Positions 27,952 to 36,967 of a DNA stretch of 64,000 nucleotides are shown here, piece after piece. The DNA is from Arthrobacter sp. zg-Y20 (lineage in GTDB: Bacteria; Actinomycetota; Actinomycetes; Actinomycetales; Micrococcaceae). The position numbers were made by a program, and so were the translations under genes. Position 1 is the first letter of the stretch; every line of letters starts with the position of its first letter. Location: contig NZ_CP126241.1 in assembly GCF_030142075.1 (NCBI RefSeq), forward strand, positions 2,976,001 to 3,040,000, written 5' to 3'. A model generated the notes under the pieces. It did no database searches and was not told the origin of the DNA. It saw only the letters and a list, made by a program, of their open reading frames with translations.

Positions 27952-28015
27952 CGCCGATGTGACCTTCGCCTCACGGGCTTGGGAAAAGCGGCGCCGGATA
28001 GGAGAATTCCTTCTC

Positions 28016-29356
28016 GTGTCTACTTCACTCGCACCGGCCGCACCTGCCGGACCACACTCTTCCAAGATGGCCCGCAAGGTAGCGGGGGCGTCCTTTATCG
28101 GCACGGCCCTGGAGTCCTATGACTTCTATGTCTTCGGCACCGCGGCCGCACTGATCCTGAACCGGATTTTCTTCCCGGAAGTGGATGCAGCAACAGGCGT
28201 CCTGCTGTCCTTCCTGTCCCTGGGCATGGGCTTTATTGCCCGGCCGGTGGGCGCCATCCTCTTCGGGCACATCGGAGACCGGGTGGGGCGCAAGACCTCG
28301 CTGATTTGGACCATCATCCTGATGGGTGTTGCCACCGGTGCGGTTGGCCTGCTGCCGGACTACAACACCATCGGCATCTGGGCGCCGCTGCTGCTGGTGC
28401 TGCTGCGCCTGCTGCAGGGCCTGGCCGTGGGCGGCGAGTGGGGCGGGTCTATCCTGATCGCCACCGAACATGCCGCTCCGCGCAAGCGCGCCCTTTACGC
28501 GGCCATTCCCCAGATCGGCTCTCCGGTGGGGACCATCCTGGTTACCGGCATCTTCCTGCTGCTGACGCAGGTCCCGGACGATGCCATGGAGGCCGGGGTA
28601 TGGCGCATTCCCTTCCTGCTGGCCTTCCCCTTCATGGGCATTGCCCTGTACCTGCGCCTGGCCATTGACGAGACCCCCGTGTTCAAGGGCGTCGAGAAGG
28701 CACACCAGGTAACCCGGGTCCCGCTGCTCGAGGTACTGCGCACACAGTGGGCAGCAGTGCTGGTCGCTGCTGCCGCCGCCCTCCTGGGCATCGGCTCCTA
28801 CTTCCTGATGACTACCTACACCCAGTCCTACGGAACCAAGATCCTGGGACTGTCGGAGTCCACTGTCCTGAACGCTGCGCTGGTCGGATCGGTGCTCCAG
28901 CTGGCTACCATCCCGGCCTTCGGCTTCCTGGCCAACCGCATCGGCTCCGCCCGGATGGTCATGGCCGGTGCCGTTGCCACCTTGGTGATCTCCTTCCCGC
29001 TGTACTTCATCATCAGCAACGCCAACACCCCGGTCTACATCCTGACCATCCTGATCGGCGGGATAGCTCCAACGGCGGCCTGGGCCGCACTGGGCGGACT
29101 CATGGCCGACCTGTTCCCGGCCCGGACCGGCTTCACGGCCCTGTCCCTCGCCTACAGCATTGCCGGCATCCTCTCCGGCTTCACCCCCTCCGTCACCCAG
29201 GTATTCTCCAATGCAACCGGCGCCGCCTGGTGGCACCCCGGCGTCGTACTGGCGCTGATGTCCCTGATCACCATCGCGGGCGCGCTGGCGGCGCGTCACA
29301 TGACGCAGCACAACACGGCTGCTGCGCCGCAGAAGACAGGATCCGCTCCGGCATAG
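28016..29356 (+). CDS. MHS-family MFS transporter (metabolite:H+ symporter)
   Basis: A 446-residue transporter with 12 expected helices. GTALESYDFYVFGTAAALI and GHIGDRVGRKTSLIWTIILMG (loop 2-3 signature) and LLQGLAVGGEWGGSIL define the MHS group (ProP, KgtP, ShiA). GTG 28016 has AGGAG 11 bases upstream; the longer upstream frame overlaps tetR. aroQ follows after 7 bases, hinting at shikimate, quinate or a related hydroaromatic acid as substrate (inference). Confidence 0.83.
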   Translation: MSTSLAPAAPAGPHSSKMARKVAGASFIGTALESYDFYVFGTAAALILNRIFFPEVDAATGVLLSFLSLGMGFIARPVGAILFGHIGDRVGRKTSLIWTIILMGVATGAVGLLPDYNTIGIWAPLLLVLLRLLQGLAVGGEWGGSILIATEHAAPRKRALYAAIPQIGSPVGTILVTGIFLLLTQVPDDAMEAGVWRIPFLLAFPFMGIALYLRLAIDETPVFKGVEKAHQVTRVPLLEVLRTQWAAVLVAAAAALLGIGSYFLMTTYTQSYGTKILGLSESTVLNAALVGSVLQLATIPAFGFLANRIGSARMVMAGAVATLVISFPLYFIISNANTPVYILTILIGGIAPTAAWAALGGLMADLFPARTGFTALSLAYSIAGILSGFTPSVTQVFSNATGAAWWHPGVVLALMSLITIAGALAARHMTQHNTAAAPQKTGSAPA

Positions 29357-29363
29357 TTAAGCC

Positions 29364-29825
29364 ATGACTACTGCCGGCACACGCAACATCCTGGTCCTCA
29401 ACGGCCCCAACCTGAATCTCCTGGGCACCCGTGAACCTGGAATCTACGGGCACTCCACGCTGGCGGATGTGGAGGCTGCGGCCATGGCTGCAGCCTCCTC
29501 CCGCGGCTGGAGCGTGGACTGTGTGCAGTCCAACCATGAGGGCGACCTGATCGATGCCATCCACGCGGCACGGGGCACGGCTGCGGGCATCGTCATTAAT
29601 CCCGCGGCCTACAGCCACACCTCGGTAGCCATCGCGGACGCCCTCTCCGCCGTGGAACTTCCCGTGGTGGAGGTACATCTCAGCAACATCCACCGTCGCG
29701 AGGAATTCCGGCACCACTCCTTCGTCTCCGCGGTAGCCTCCGTGGTGATCTGCGGCGCCGGTATCAGCGGCTACCGCATGGCTGTGGAGTACCTGGCGGA
29801 GTCGCTGGAGCCGGAGCGTGGCTGA
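29364..29825 (+). CDS. aroQ: Type II 3-dehydroquinate dehydratase
   Basis: A 153-residue enzyme that interconverts 3-dehydroquinate and 3-dehydroshikimate. Diagnostic blocks: [19 protein letters not shown] with the catalytic Tyr and Arg of the lid, [34 protein letters not shown] and [26 protein letters not shown] ends 6 bases before the ATG, inside the upstream stop region. It is separated from other aro genes here, so a catabolic role with the transporter is possible. Confidence 0.93.
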   Translation: MTTAGTRNILVLNGPNLNLLGTREPGIYGHSTLADVEAAAMAAASSRGWSVDCVQSNHEGDLIDAIHAARGTAAGIVINPAAYSHTSVAIADALSAVELPVVEVHLSNIHRREEFRHHSFVSAVASVVICGAGISGYRMAVEYLAESLEPERG

Positions 29826-30807
29826 GGCCCCGTCAACGGCGCAGCGGTATGCGCGCTTCGCCCGCTACGAGGCCCGCGGCGCCTCGGAAGTCTACGAGCA
29901 GTGGTGTGAGGAAATCAGCCGGGACGCCAAGGTGCTGGAGCTGATTGACGGGCTTCCCCGGGACAAGCGCCAACCCAACCTCGTGCTGGCCGCTGCCCGC
30001 AGCCGGGGCGCGGAAGCCGGCACTTACAGCGGGTTCCGCGCTTTCCTGCTCCAGGAGTGGGACGGTATCCGCGACGTGATCCTGCGGCGCAGCACGCAGA
30101 CCAACGAGCCGCGCCGCTGCGCCGTCCTCCTGCCGTCGCTGGCACGGATCGCCCGGGACGAGGGACGCCCGCTGGCGTTGATCGAGGTTGGTGCGTCCGC
30201 GGGTTTGTGCCTGTATCCGGACCGATACGCCTACCGGTACGACGACGGCGCCGTCATCAACGGTCAGGGCCGGGACAACTGGGTACTGGCGTGCCGGACC
30301 ACTGGCAATCCCCCGCTGCCGTCGTCGGTGCCGAACATCATTCACCGGTCCGGAGTGGACCTTAATCCCCTGGACCCGGCCGATCCGGCCGACCTCGCTT
30401 GGCTGGACGCCCTGATATGGCCGGGCATGGATGAACGCCGCCGGCTGCTGGGGGTTGCGGCCGAAGCAGCGGCACACTCCCCTGCCCGGATTGTGCGCGG
30501 GGACTTGAATGCCGAGATTGCCGGACTGATTGAGGCTGCGCCGGCCGAGGCCGCCGTCGTTGTTTTCCACACAGCGGTCCTGGCCTACCTGCCGGAGGGC
30601 GACCGGGAAATTTTCCGCGACACCATTGTCAGCTGCCTCGGCGTTCCCGGCCGGCCGGTGCACTGGCTCTCCAATGAGGGCCTGGGCGTGGTGCCGGGAC
30701 TTTCCGCTCCGCCCGGTTCCGCGGATCCGGGTTTGTTTGTGCTGCACCACAACGGCACGCCGGTGGCGCGGACCGGCCCGCACGGCCAGTCCCTGGACTG
30801 GCTGTGA
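29818..30807 (+). CDS. DUF2332 family protein
   Basis: A 329-residue protein of a family of unknown function. Recognisable segments are [50 protein letters not shown] and [23 protein letters not shown], in which [10 protein letters not shown] resembles a methyltransferase-like nucleotide loop. GTG 29818 overlaps aroQ by 8 bases, so translation is coupled. Confidence 0.82.
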   Translation: MAEAPSTAQRYARFARYEARGASEVYEQWCEEISRDAKVLELIDGLPRDKRQPNLVLAAARSRGAEAGTYSGFRAFLLQEWDGIRDVILRRSTQTNEPRRCAVLLPSLARIARDEGRPLALIEVGASAGLCLYPDRYAYRYDDGAVINGQGRDNWVLACRTTGNPPLPSSVPNIIHRSGVDLNPLDPADPADLAWLDALIWPGMDERRRLLGVAAEAAAHSPARIVRGDLNAEIAGLIEAAPAEAAVVVFHTAVLAYLPEGDREIFRDTIVSCLGVPGRPVHWLSNEGLGVVPGLSAPPGSADPGLFVLHHNGTPVARTGPHGQSLDWL

Positions 30808-30876
30808 CCGGCACGGCCGGAGGGCGCGGTTAGCCTGCGGCTCCGTTATGCGCGTGGCGTTCGGTTGGGGCCGCCG

Positions 30877-32058
30877 CTACTTGGCGGTGCAGGACCCGGC
30901 GGAAACCGCCTTGCTGAAGCCGGGGGCGTCCTCAATGACCGGGCCCACCTCGGCAAGGGACAAGGCGTAGCCGATGGGCTGGTCCCCGGTGGTTTTGGCG
31001 AAAATGACTCCCGCGACCTGCCCGTCAATGTCCAGCAGCGGTCCGCCGGAATTGCCCTGCTGGACGTTCGCTGCCAGTGTGTAGACCTCCAGCACCTCCG
31101 GTGAGGTGCCGTAGATGTCACGCACGGCCACCTCGGAAAGCCCTTCGACACTCGCTGCCTGGAGCCGGAAGGGCCCGCCGGCGGGGTAACCGGCAAAGGC
31201 GGCCGTAGTGCCGTCCGGCAGCGGGGCGCCTACCGGGATGGGCGCCGCGTCCAGGTCATCCACGGCGAGCACGGCGAGGTCGCGGGCCGCGTCGAAGTAC
31301 ACCACCCTGGCCGGCAGGACGGACCCGTCGGGAACTTCCACTACCGGCTCGTTGACGCCGGCCACCACGTGGGCATTGGTGACCACCCGGTCATCCGCCA
31401 CCACAAACCCGGATCCCGTCTGGTTCTGTCCGCACTGGTAGGCCGTGCCTGTGATCTTCAGCACGGAAGCCGAAGCCTTTTCCAGTGCTGCCGAGCTGAC
31501 TTCCGCGCTGGGCGGCACCGCCGTTTGCGGCGCCGCACTGTCCAGAATGGTCGGCAATCCCTCGGAGACCGTAAAGGAACGGATCTGCGCACTCCACGTC
31601 TTGACCTGTTCAGGAGTGCCGTCATCAATCGCATTGAGCACCTTGGACCCGGCAATCTGCTGGGATAGGTACGGCACGCCAAGCGTCGTGACGCTGAAGG
31701 CCAGCATGGCCATCACCAGGGCCGCAACAACCAGGTTCGCGGCCCCGCCAAGTAGCCGGTCCAGGACCCGAAGAGGCGGGAAATTCAGCCACCGCCGGAT
31801 CATTCCGCCCAGCGCCGCACCAGCCGCATGCCCTATCAGGACAAGGATTACGGCGGTGGCGATCACCACTGTCAGCCGCCAGCCGTTGTCCGGCACCCAT
31901 CCCGCTACGAGGGGGATGGCGAAGAACGCGGCCACGGCGCCGGCAACGAAACCGACGATTCCCCCCAGGGTCACCACCAGCCCGTTGCGCAGCCCTGCCA
32001 CCAGGTAAAAAAGCAGGACAAGGAGCAGGACGATGTCCAGAAGTGTCAGTCCGAGCAC
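30877..32058 (-). CDS. MarP-like membrane serine protease
   Basis: A 393-residue protein, homologous in architecture to M. tuberculosis MarP (Rv3671c), needed for acid resistance. Four N-terminal helices form a CvpA-like domain (to about residue 145); the periplasmic domain is chymotrypsin-like with His in VVTNAHVVAG, Asp in DAARDLAVLAV and Ser in VQQGNSGGPLLD. The two cysteines (YQCGQNQTG and the C-terminal AGSCTAK) could form the regulatory disulfide. GTG 32058 has GGAG 6 bases upstream and is preferred over TTG 32070. Divergent from crp. Confidence 0.87.
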   Translation of the reverse strand: MLGLTLLDIVLLLVLLFYLVAGLRNGLVVTLGGIVGFVAGAVAAFFAIPLVAGWVPDNGWRLTVVIATAVILVLIGHAAGAALGGMIRRWLNFPPLRVLDRLLGGAANLVVAALVMAMLAFSVTTLGVPYLSQQIAGSKVLNAIDDGTPEQVKTWSAQIRSFTVSEGLPTILDSAAPQTAVPPSAEVSSAALEKASASVLKITGTAYQCGQNQTGSGFVVADDRVVTNAHVVAGVNEPVVEVPDGSVLPARVVYFDAARDLAVLAVDDLDAAPIPVGAPLPDGTTAAFAGYPAGGPFRLQAASVEGLSEVAVRDIYGTSPEVLEVYTLAANVQQGNSGGPLLDIDGQVAGVIFAKTTGDQPIGYALSLAEVGPVIEDAPGFSKAVSAGSCTAK

Positions 32059-32218
32059 TAAAAGCTCCAAAAGGGGGTTCGGGCGGCTCGACGGGGGTTG
32101 GCCGCTGCGTTTGACGAGTTTATCCGTACAACCTGAAGAACCCGTTACCGCTTCTTCGGAGCCGTGCGTGGGCCTGCTCTCTTTTTCTCATCCATAGGCG
32201 AACAAACGTGCTTCAGGT

Positions 32219-32234
32219 GTCACTGGCGCGTGAC
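32219..32234. promoter_or_regulatory. Inverted repeat just upstream of crp
   Basis: GTCAC-TGGCGC-GTGAC is a 16-base inverted repeat ending 9 bases before the -10-like GATAAT (32244-32249). Its half-sites run opposite to the Crp consensus, so the binding protein is unknown. Confidence 0.35.
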
Positions 32235-32243
32235 GTGCGGCAA

Positions 32244-32249
32244 GATAAT
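32244..32249 (+). promoter_or_regulatory. Putative -10 box of crp
   Basis: GATAAT lies 30 bases before the crp ATG, in the most A/T-rich part of the divergent gap. No clear -35 box is seen. Confidence 0.4.
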
Positions 32250-32279
32250 AGGTAGAGAACACTATTTACAGGAGATTTC

Positions 32280-32957
32280 ATGGATATCGAGGTACTGCGC
32301 CGCGCGCCGTTGTTCGCCTCTCTGGGAGACGACGTATTCGCCGCTCTGACCGAAGAGCTCACTGAGGTCGACCTTTCCCGCGGGGCCTCCGTTTTCCGCG
32401 AGGGCGATCAGGGCGACCAGCTCTATTTCATCGTCTCCGGAAAAATCAAGCTGGGCCGTTCAGCCCCTGACGGGCGGGAGAACCTGCTGGCTATCCTCGG
32501 CCCGGGTGAGCTGTTCGGGGAGATGGCACTGTTTGATCCCTCCCCGCGCAACGCCACGGCAACCGCCGTCTCGGAGACCCGGCTTGCCGGTCTCCGGCAC
32601 GAGAACCTGCGGGCATTGATCGAGACCCGCCCCGAGGTTTCCGTCCAGTTGCTCCAGGCCCTGGCACGCCGCCTGCGTCGCACCAACGAGTCGCTGGCCG
32701 ACCTCGTTTTCTCCGACGTTCCGGGCCGTGTGGCCAAGGCGCTGCTGGATCTGGCGGACCGCTTCGGCCGTCCGGCCACCGACGGCATCCTGGTAGCCCA
32801 CGAGCTGACGCAGGAAGAACTGGCCCAGCTGGTTGGCGCCTCGCGTGAAACCGTGAACAAGGCCTTGGCTGAGTTCGTCCAGCGCGGCTGGCTGCGCTTG
32901 GAAGCACGCGCAGTGGTCATCCTGGACGTCCAGCGGCTGCGGCAGCGTTCGCGCTAG
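32280..32957 (+). CDS. crp: Crp/Fnr family regulator (GlxR/Crp type)
   Basis: A 225-residue cAMP-receptor-type regulator. The cyclic-nucleotide pocket is FGEMALFDPSPRNATATAV (phosphate-binding cassette), and the winged helix is LTQEELAQLVGASRETVNKALAEF. The length and the sequence MDIEVLRRAPLFASLGDDVF are as in actinobacterial GlxR and M. tuberculosis Rv3676. CAGGAG is 5 bases before the ATG. It is divergent from marP as in mycobacteria, and is followed by a terminator hairpin. Confidence 0.93.
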   Translation: MDIEVLRRAPLFASLGDDVFAALTEELTEVDLSRGASVFREGDQGDQLYFIVSGKIKLGRSAPDGRENLLAILGPGELFGEMALFDPSPRNATATAVSETRLAGLRHENLRALIETRPEVSVQLLQALARRLRRTNESLADLVFSDVPGRVAKALLDLADRFGRPATDGILVAHELTQEELAQLVGASRETVNKALAEFVQRGWLRLEARAVVILDVQRLRQRSR

Positions 32958-32985
32958 GCAGTTGGACACGCCCTAAAACGCAGGA

Positions 32986-33036
32986 GATACAGGAACGGCG
33001 CCGGACCCCTATGGGGGCCGGCGCCGTTGCTGTATC
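32986..33036. terminator. Terminator hairpin between crp and NUDIX gene
   Basis: A stem of about 24 pairs with two mismatches (GATACAGGAACGGCGCCGG against CCGGCGCCGTTGCTGTATC) between convergent genes. Confidence 0.75.
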
Positions 33037-33044
33037 CGGCAGCA

Positions 33045-33956
33045 TCAACGTCCGTGCGCAGAAGATCCTTCAGCGGCGCCGCCGGGATTTACGGCCAGGC
33101 GCGGTTCGCCGTCCACTTCCACCAGTTCCGGCCGGTAGACCGCAGCGGGCCGCCTGCTGGACAGGTAGGCGATGCAGCCGCGTGCCGAACCGACCTTTTC
33201 AAGGGTGATTTCGACGGCGGGAACCACCAGTTCGCCAAGGGTCAACCCCTGCGTATCCGGACGCCCGATTTCGTCGCCCAGGGCAGTGGTGTCGCGTGCG
33301 GCGACCACGTCGGCAGCAGCTTTCCACCCGGCCCATACGCCCTTGCCCTCCAGCAGTGTGGCGTCCTGGCCAACCGGAGCAATGGCGGCGAAGTAGCGGG
33401 TGTCGAAACGGCGCAGGGCAAAGTCTGCGCTGTGCCAGTTGGAGAGCGGACGCAGCAGGTCCGTCCGCAGCCCAAGGCCCCGCTTGCCGAGCAGTTCCAG
33501 GAAAGAGGCGTCCTGGGCGGCGATGGCGGTGCGGGCCGCCATCCACTCCGGGCCGCGGTTGCTTTCCAGCAGGGTGGCTTCATCCGGGCCGGCCAGCAGG
33601 ACTCCGGTTTCCTCAAACAGTTCCCGGATAGCCGCTACTACGTGCCGGCGGGCCAGCCGGGAATCGTCGATCCCCATCGACTTGGCCCAGGCGGCGGGCG
33701 CAGGCCCGAACCAGGTGGCCTGCGCGTCGTCGTTCTCTTCCACGCTGCCGCCCGGGAAGGCGACCTTGCCCAGCGGGGACTCGCCCCGCCGGTAGGAGAG
33801 GTACGTTTCAGTACCGCGCGGGGAGTCCCGCAGCAGCACCACCGAGGAGGCCAGGCGCGGTTTGCGCGGCGTCCGGTCGGAGCGTTCGAACCAGCTTTGG
33901 GCCGCTACCCGCTGATCGGGCGCGACCGGAAAGAGCCGGATAGTCGAGTTAGGCAA
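33045..33956 (-). CDS. NUDIX hydrolase
   Basis: A 303-residue protein. [20 protein letters not shown] starts the NUDIX region and AAIRELFEETGVLLAG is its helix; about 40 residues are inserted between them, as in the NUDT19-like group. The C-terminal 150 residues are less conserved. Substrate unknown, possibly CoA-type nucleotides. TTG 33956 overlaps the ridA end by 8 bases; no better start is visible. Confidence 0.78.
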   Translation of the reverse strand: MPNSTIRLFPVAPDQRVAAQSWFERSDRTPRKPRLASSVVLLRDSPRGTETYLSYRRGESPLGKVAFPGGSVEENDDAQATWFGPAPAAWAKSMGIDDSRLARRHVVAAIRELFEETGVLLAGPDEATLLESNRGPEWMAARTAIAAQDASFLELLGKRGLGLRTDLLRPLSNWHSADFALRRFDTRYFAAIAPVGQDATLLEGKGVWAGWKAAADVVAARDTTALGDEIGRPDTQGLTLGELVVPAVEITLEKVGSARGCIAYLSSRRPAAVYRPELVEVDGEPRLAVNPGGAAEGSSAHGR

Positions 33957-34431
33957 ATTCCACGATCATTTCTACTTCGACGGGCGCATCCAGCGGCAGG
34001 ACGGCAACGCCGACGGCGGAGCGCGCGTGGGTTCCGGCCGCACCGAATACCTTCCCCAGAAGCTCCGAAGCGCCGTTCACAACGGCTGGCTGGCCGGTGA
34101 AGGAAGGGTCCGAAGCAACATAACCGACAACTTTCACGACGCGGCTGATGCGGTCAAGATCACCGATCTGCGCCTTTACCGCCGCCAGTGCGTTGATGGC
34201 ACAGATCGCTGCGTACGACGCGGCGTCCGCCGGATCCACCTCTGCACCCACCTTGCCGGTTGCCGGAAGCGTCCCGTCCACGAACGGCAGCTGGCCGGAC
34301 GTATGGACGAGGCTGCCGGTGATAACCGCCGGGACATAGGCAGCCACCGGAGCTGCGACATCGGGAAGGGTCAGGCCCAGCTCCCTCAGCCGGATCTCAA
34401 CGGCCGATACTGCACCGGCAGCGGCGCTCAC
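33949..34431 (-). CDS. RidA/YjgF family enamine deaminase
   Basis: A 160-residue RidA-family protein with an extended N-terminus: VHTSGQLPFVDGT, AICAINALAAVKAQIGDLDRI and the active-site-side strand HARSAVGVAVLPLDAPVEVEMIVEF, whose Arg binds the carboxylate of the enamine/imine. GTG 34431 overlaps the upstream stop as GTGA. It corresponds to M. tuberculosis Rv3678c. Confidence 0.87.
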   Translation of the reverse strand: MSAAAGAVSAVEIRLRELGLTLPDVAAPVAAYVPAVITGSLVHTSGQLPFVDGTLPATGKVGAEVDPADAASYAAICAINALAAVKAQIGDLDRISRVVKVVGYVASDPSFTGQPAVVNGASELLGKVFGAAGTHARSAVGVAVLPLDAPVEVEMIVEFA

Positions 34432-34586
34432 TGGCCTTTTTCGCGTTTCATATAGGCAACGGAACCCGTGCCGTTGGGTGCGGCAGCAATCTGCACCAGC
34501 TCCCATCCTTCGTCCCCGTGCATATTCAGGACCTGCCCGGGCGTGTGAAGCGGAAGTGGTGTAATGAAGTATTCCCATTTGGTCAT
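34428..34586 (-). CDS. Small DUF4177 protein
   Basis: A 52-residue protein, MTKWEYFITPLPLHT...GDEGWELVQIAA, the typical DUF4177 pattern; equivalent in position and size to M. tuberculosis Rv3678A. TACGCT ends 7 bases before the ATG and there is no ribosome site, so the transcript is probably leaderless. It heads the operon DUF4177-ridA-NUDIX. Function unknown. Confidence 0.85.
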   Translation of the reverse strand: MTKWEYFITPLPLHTPGQVLNMHGDEGWELVQIAAAPNGTGSVAYMKREKGQ

Positions 34587-34608
34587 AAGGGAAAGCGTAA
34601 CGTGCTTG

Positions 34609-34614
34609 TAGACT
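34609..34614 (+). promoter_or_regulatory. Putative -10 element of leaderless PBP gene
   Basis: TAGACT followed by 7 bases and the ATG at 34622. It lies in a 35-base divergent gap with the DUF4177 gene. Confidence 0.45.
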
Positions 34615-34621
34615 GTCTCGC

Positions 34622-36967
34622 ATGGCAGCACGCAAATCACCGTTCTTCGACACGGCGACCACACTCGGAAAGCTCGTCGCGTTCTTCGGCATCAGTGCTC
34701 TTTGCGGAGTCCTGGCAGCCGGTCTCCTGGTTCCGGCGGCCGCGGCAGCCGGCACCGCCGCTTCCGGCTCCATTCAGTTCTTCGACCAGCTCCCCTCGGA
34801 GCTGCAGCGCGGAGCCCTGGCCACGCCGTCCAAGATCTATGCCAATGACGGCTCGCTCATCGCCACTCTCTATGACGAGAACCGCCAGCCGGTGACCCTG
34901 GACCAGGTCTCGCCGAACATGGTGAATGCTGTCCTGGCCATCGAGGATGACCGGTACTACGAGCACGGCGGCGTGGACCTGCAGGGCATCATCAGCGCAC
35001 TGGTCTCCAATGTCACCAACGACACCACGCGCGGTGCCTCCACCATCACCCAGCAGTACGTAAACAACGTCATCATTGACACCAATCGGCAGAACGACAA
35101 AGAAGTCGTTTTCAGCGGCAACAAGGACTACGGCGACAAGCTGCGGGAAATGAAGCTGGCCATTGCGGTGGAGAAGGAGCTGAGCAAGGACGAAATCCTT
35201 GAGGGCTACTTCAATATTGTTCCCTTCAGCGGCACCACCTACGGCGTCCAGGCGGCGGCACGGTACTTCTTCAATGTTGACGCCAAGGACCTGACCATCC
35301 CGCAGGCCGCCCTGCTGGCCGGCGTCGTCAACGGCACCACGTACTACAGCCCGGAACAGAACCCGGAACGCTCCCTGGAGCGCCGCAACCTGGTGCTCGA
35401 GCGCATGCTGGAAACCGGCCGCATCACGCAGGAAGAACACGACGCAGCCGTAGCCACCGGGCTGGACCTGAACGTGACCCCGGTCTCCAGCAACTGCGTG
35501 GGTGCTGCCCAGGCCCCTTATTTCTGTGACTACGTCACCCGGCTGATCACCAACGACCAGGCCTTCGGGGATACCCCCGAGGACCGCGAGAAGCTGCTTC
35601 AGCGCGGCGGCCTGGAGATCAAGACCACCCTGAACGCCACGTTCCAGAACGCGGCGCAGACTGCCATTAACGAGACTGCCAACCCGGATTCCACCGACGC
35701 CGAGATCGGCCATTCCATGGTGAGCGTGGAGCCGGGGACGGGCAAGATCCTGGTCATGGCGCAGAACACCCGGTACACGCCCGAACTTGCGCCCGGCAAC
35801 TCGGTCCAGAACTTCAATGTGGACGTCTACCAGGACGGCGACAAGTCCAAGTACCTCAACGGCCTGGGCGGTTTCCAGCCCGGGTCGACGTACAAGCCCT
35901 TCACCGTTGCTGCGTGGCTTGATTCGGGCAGGACCCTGAACACCACCCTGAACGGCTCCAAGCGGACCTACCCCGTGGGAACCCGCTGGAACGCCAGCTG
36001 CTACGAGGGCGGGGCCTACGTCAGTACGGACCCGTGGACCCCCATCAACTACGGCGACAAGAACTACAAGACCACCACTGTGCTGGACGGTCTCGCCAAC
36101 TCGTACAACACCATCACGCTGGCCGAGGCCCGCGAGATCGACCTGTGCAAGTACCAGCAGATGGCCTTTGCCGCCGGCGTCCACAACGGCAAGGGTGAGG
36201 AAGGCAAAGAAGAGATGCTCTCCGTGGACCCGCCGTCGACCTTCGGCGGCGGCGGCGACGCCTCGCCGCTGTCCATGGCCACCGGTTTTGCGACGTTCGC
36301 TGCCGAGGGTCTTATGTGCAAGCCAATCGCCCTTGAATCGGTGACCGGTGCCGACGGCACCGAGTACCCGGTGCCGGAGCAGTCCTGCTCGCAGGTAATG
36401 CGCAAGGAAGTTGCCCAGGGCGTCAACGTGGCCACCCAGCGGGTTATGACCAACGGCTCGGGCCTGAACCTCCAGGTAGGCGTCCCCACGGCCGGCAAGA
36501 CCGGTACCAACGACTACCGTTCGCAGACCTGGTTCATGGGCTACAGCACCGGCATGGCAACCGCGTCATGGATCGGCAACTGGAAAGCCAACAACACCAC
36601 CATGTCGGACAAGCTGATCGGCGGCCGGGTCTATCCCGAAATTGACGGTTCGTTGATTGCCGGCCCGTCGTGGAAGAACTTCATCCAGCGCATTGCCGGA
36701 CAGTACACGGCGAATCCGTTCACCGCTCCGCCTGCCAGCATCATGGGCGGCGGGCAGCCGAAGGCAACGGTCCCGGCTCCTCCGGCAGCCCCCGCGGCTG
36801 ACAAGGACACGCCCGCTGCTCCTGCACCTGCTGCTCCTGCTCCCGGGGGTGACGGCACCGGCAACAACGGTGGTGGAAACGGTGGTGGAAACGACGGCGG
36901 CAACAACGGCAACGGCAACGGTGGCAACCCGGGCGGCGGTGGCGGCGGCGCCGGAGGGAACGGTTAG
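34622..36967 (+). CDS. Class A penicillin-binding protein (PonA2-like)
   Basis: A 781-residue bifunctional murein synthase. After one N-terminal membrane helix come the glycosyltransferase motifs (AIEDDRYYEHGGVDLQGI with catalytic Glu; TRGASTITQQYVNN; AVEKELSKDEILEGY) and the transpeptidase motifs: STYK near residue 422, SYN, and KTGT near 627. No PASTA domain is present; the protein ends in a Pro/Ala stretch and about 40 residues of almost pure Gly and Asn. Its position before a metallophosphoesterase gene matches M. tuberculosis ponA2-Rv3683. Confidence 0.9.
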   Translation: MAARKSPFFDTATTLGKLVAFFGISALCGVLAAGLLVPAAAAAGTAASGSIQFFDQLPSELQRGALATPSKIYANDGSLIATLYDENRQPVTLDQVSPNMVNAVLAIEDDRYYEHGGVDLQGIISALVSNVTNDTTRGASTITQQYVNNVIIDTNRQNDKEVVFSGNKDYGDKLREMKLAIAVEKELSKDEILEGYFNIVPFSGTTYGVQAAARYFFNVDAKDLTIPQAALLAGVVNGTTYYSPEQNPERSLERRNLVLERMLETGRITQEEHDAAVATGLDLNVTPVSSNCVGAAQAPYFCDYVTRLITNDQAFGDTPEDREKLLQRGGLEIKTTLNATFQNAAQTAINETANPDSTDAEIGHSMVSVEPGTGKILVMAQNTRYTPELAPGNSVQNFNVDVYQDGDKSKYLNGLGGFQPGSTYKPFTVAAWLDSGRTLNTTLNGSKRTYPVGTRWNASCYEGGAYVSTDPWTPINYGDKNYKTTTVLDGLANSYNTITLAEAREIDLCKYQQMAFAAGVHNGKGEEGKEEMLSVDPPSTFGGGGDASPLSMATGFATFAAEGLMCKPIALESVTGADGTEYPVPEQSCSQVMRKEVAQGVNVATQRVMTNGSGLNLQVGVPTAGKTGTNDYRSQTWFMGYSTGMATASWIGNWKANNTTMSDKLIGGRVYPEIDGSLIAGPSWKNFIQRIAGQYTANPFTAPPASIMGGGQPKATVPAPPAAPAADKDTPAAPAPAAPAPGGDGTGNNGGGNGGGNDGGNNGNGNGGNPGGGGGGAGGNG

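Noticed and set aside
27957-27974. TGTGACCTTCGCCTCAC as a Crp box before the MHS gene
   Set aside because: The two half-sites are 8 rather than 6 bases apart.
32219-32234. The crp upstream repeat as a Crp autoregulatory site
   Set aside because: Half-sites are GTCAC/GTGAC, the reverse of TGTGA/TCACA, so I list it only as an unknown inverted repeat.
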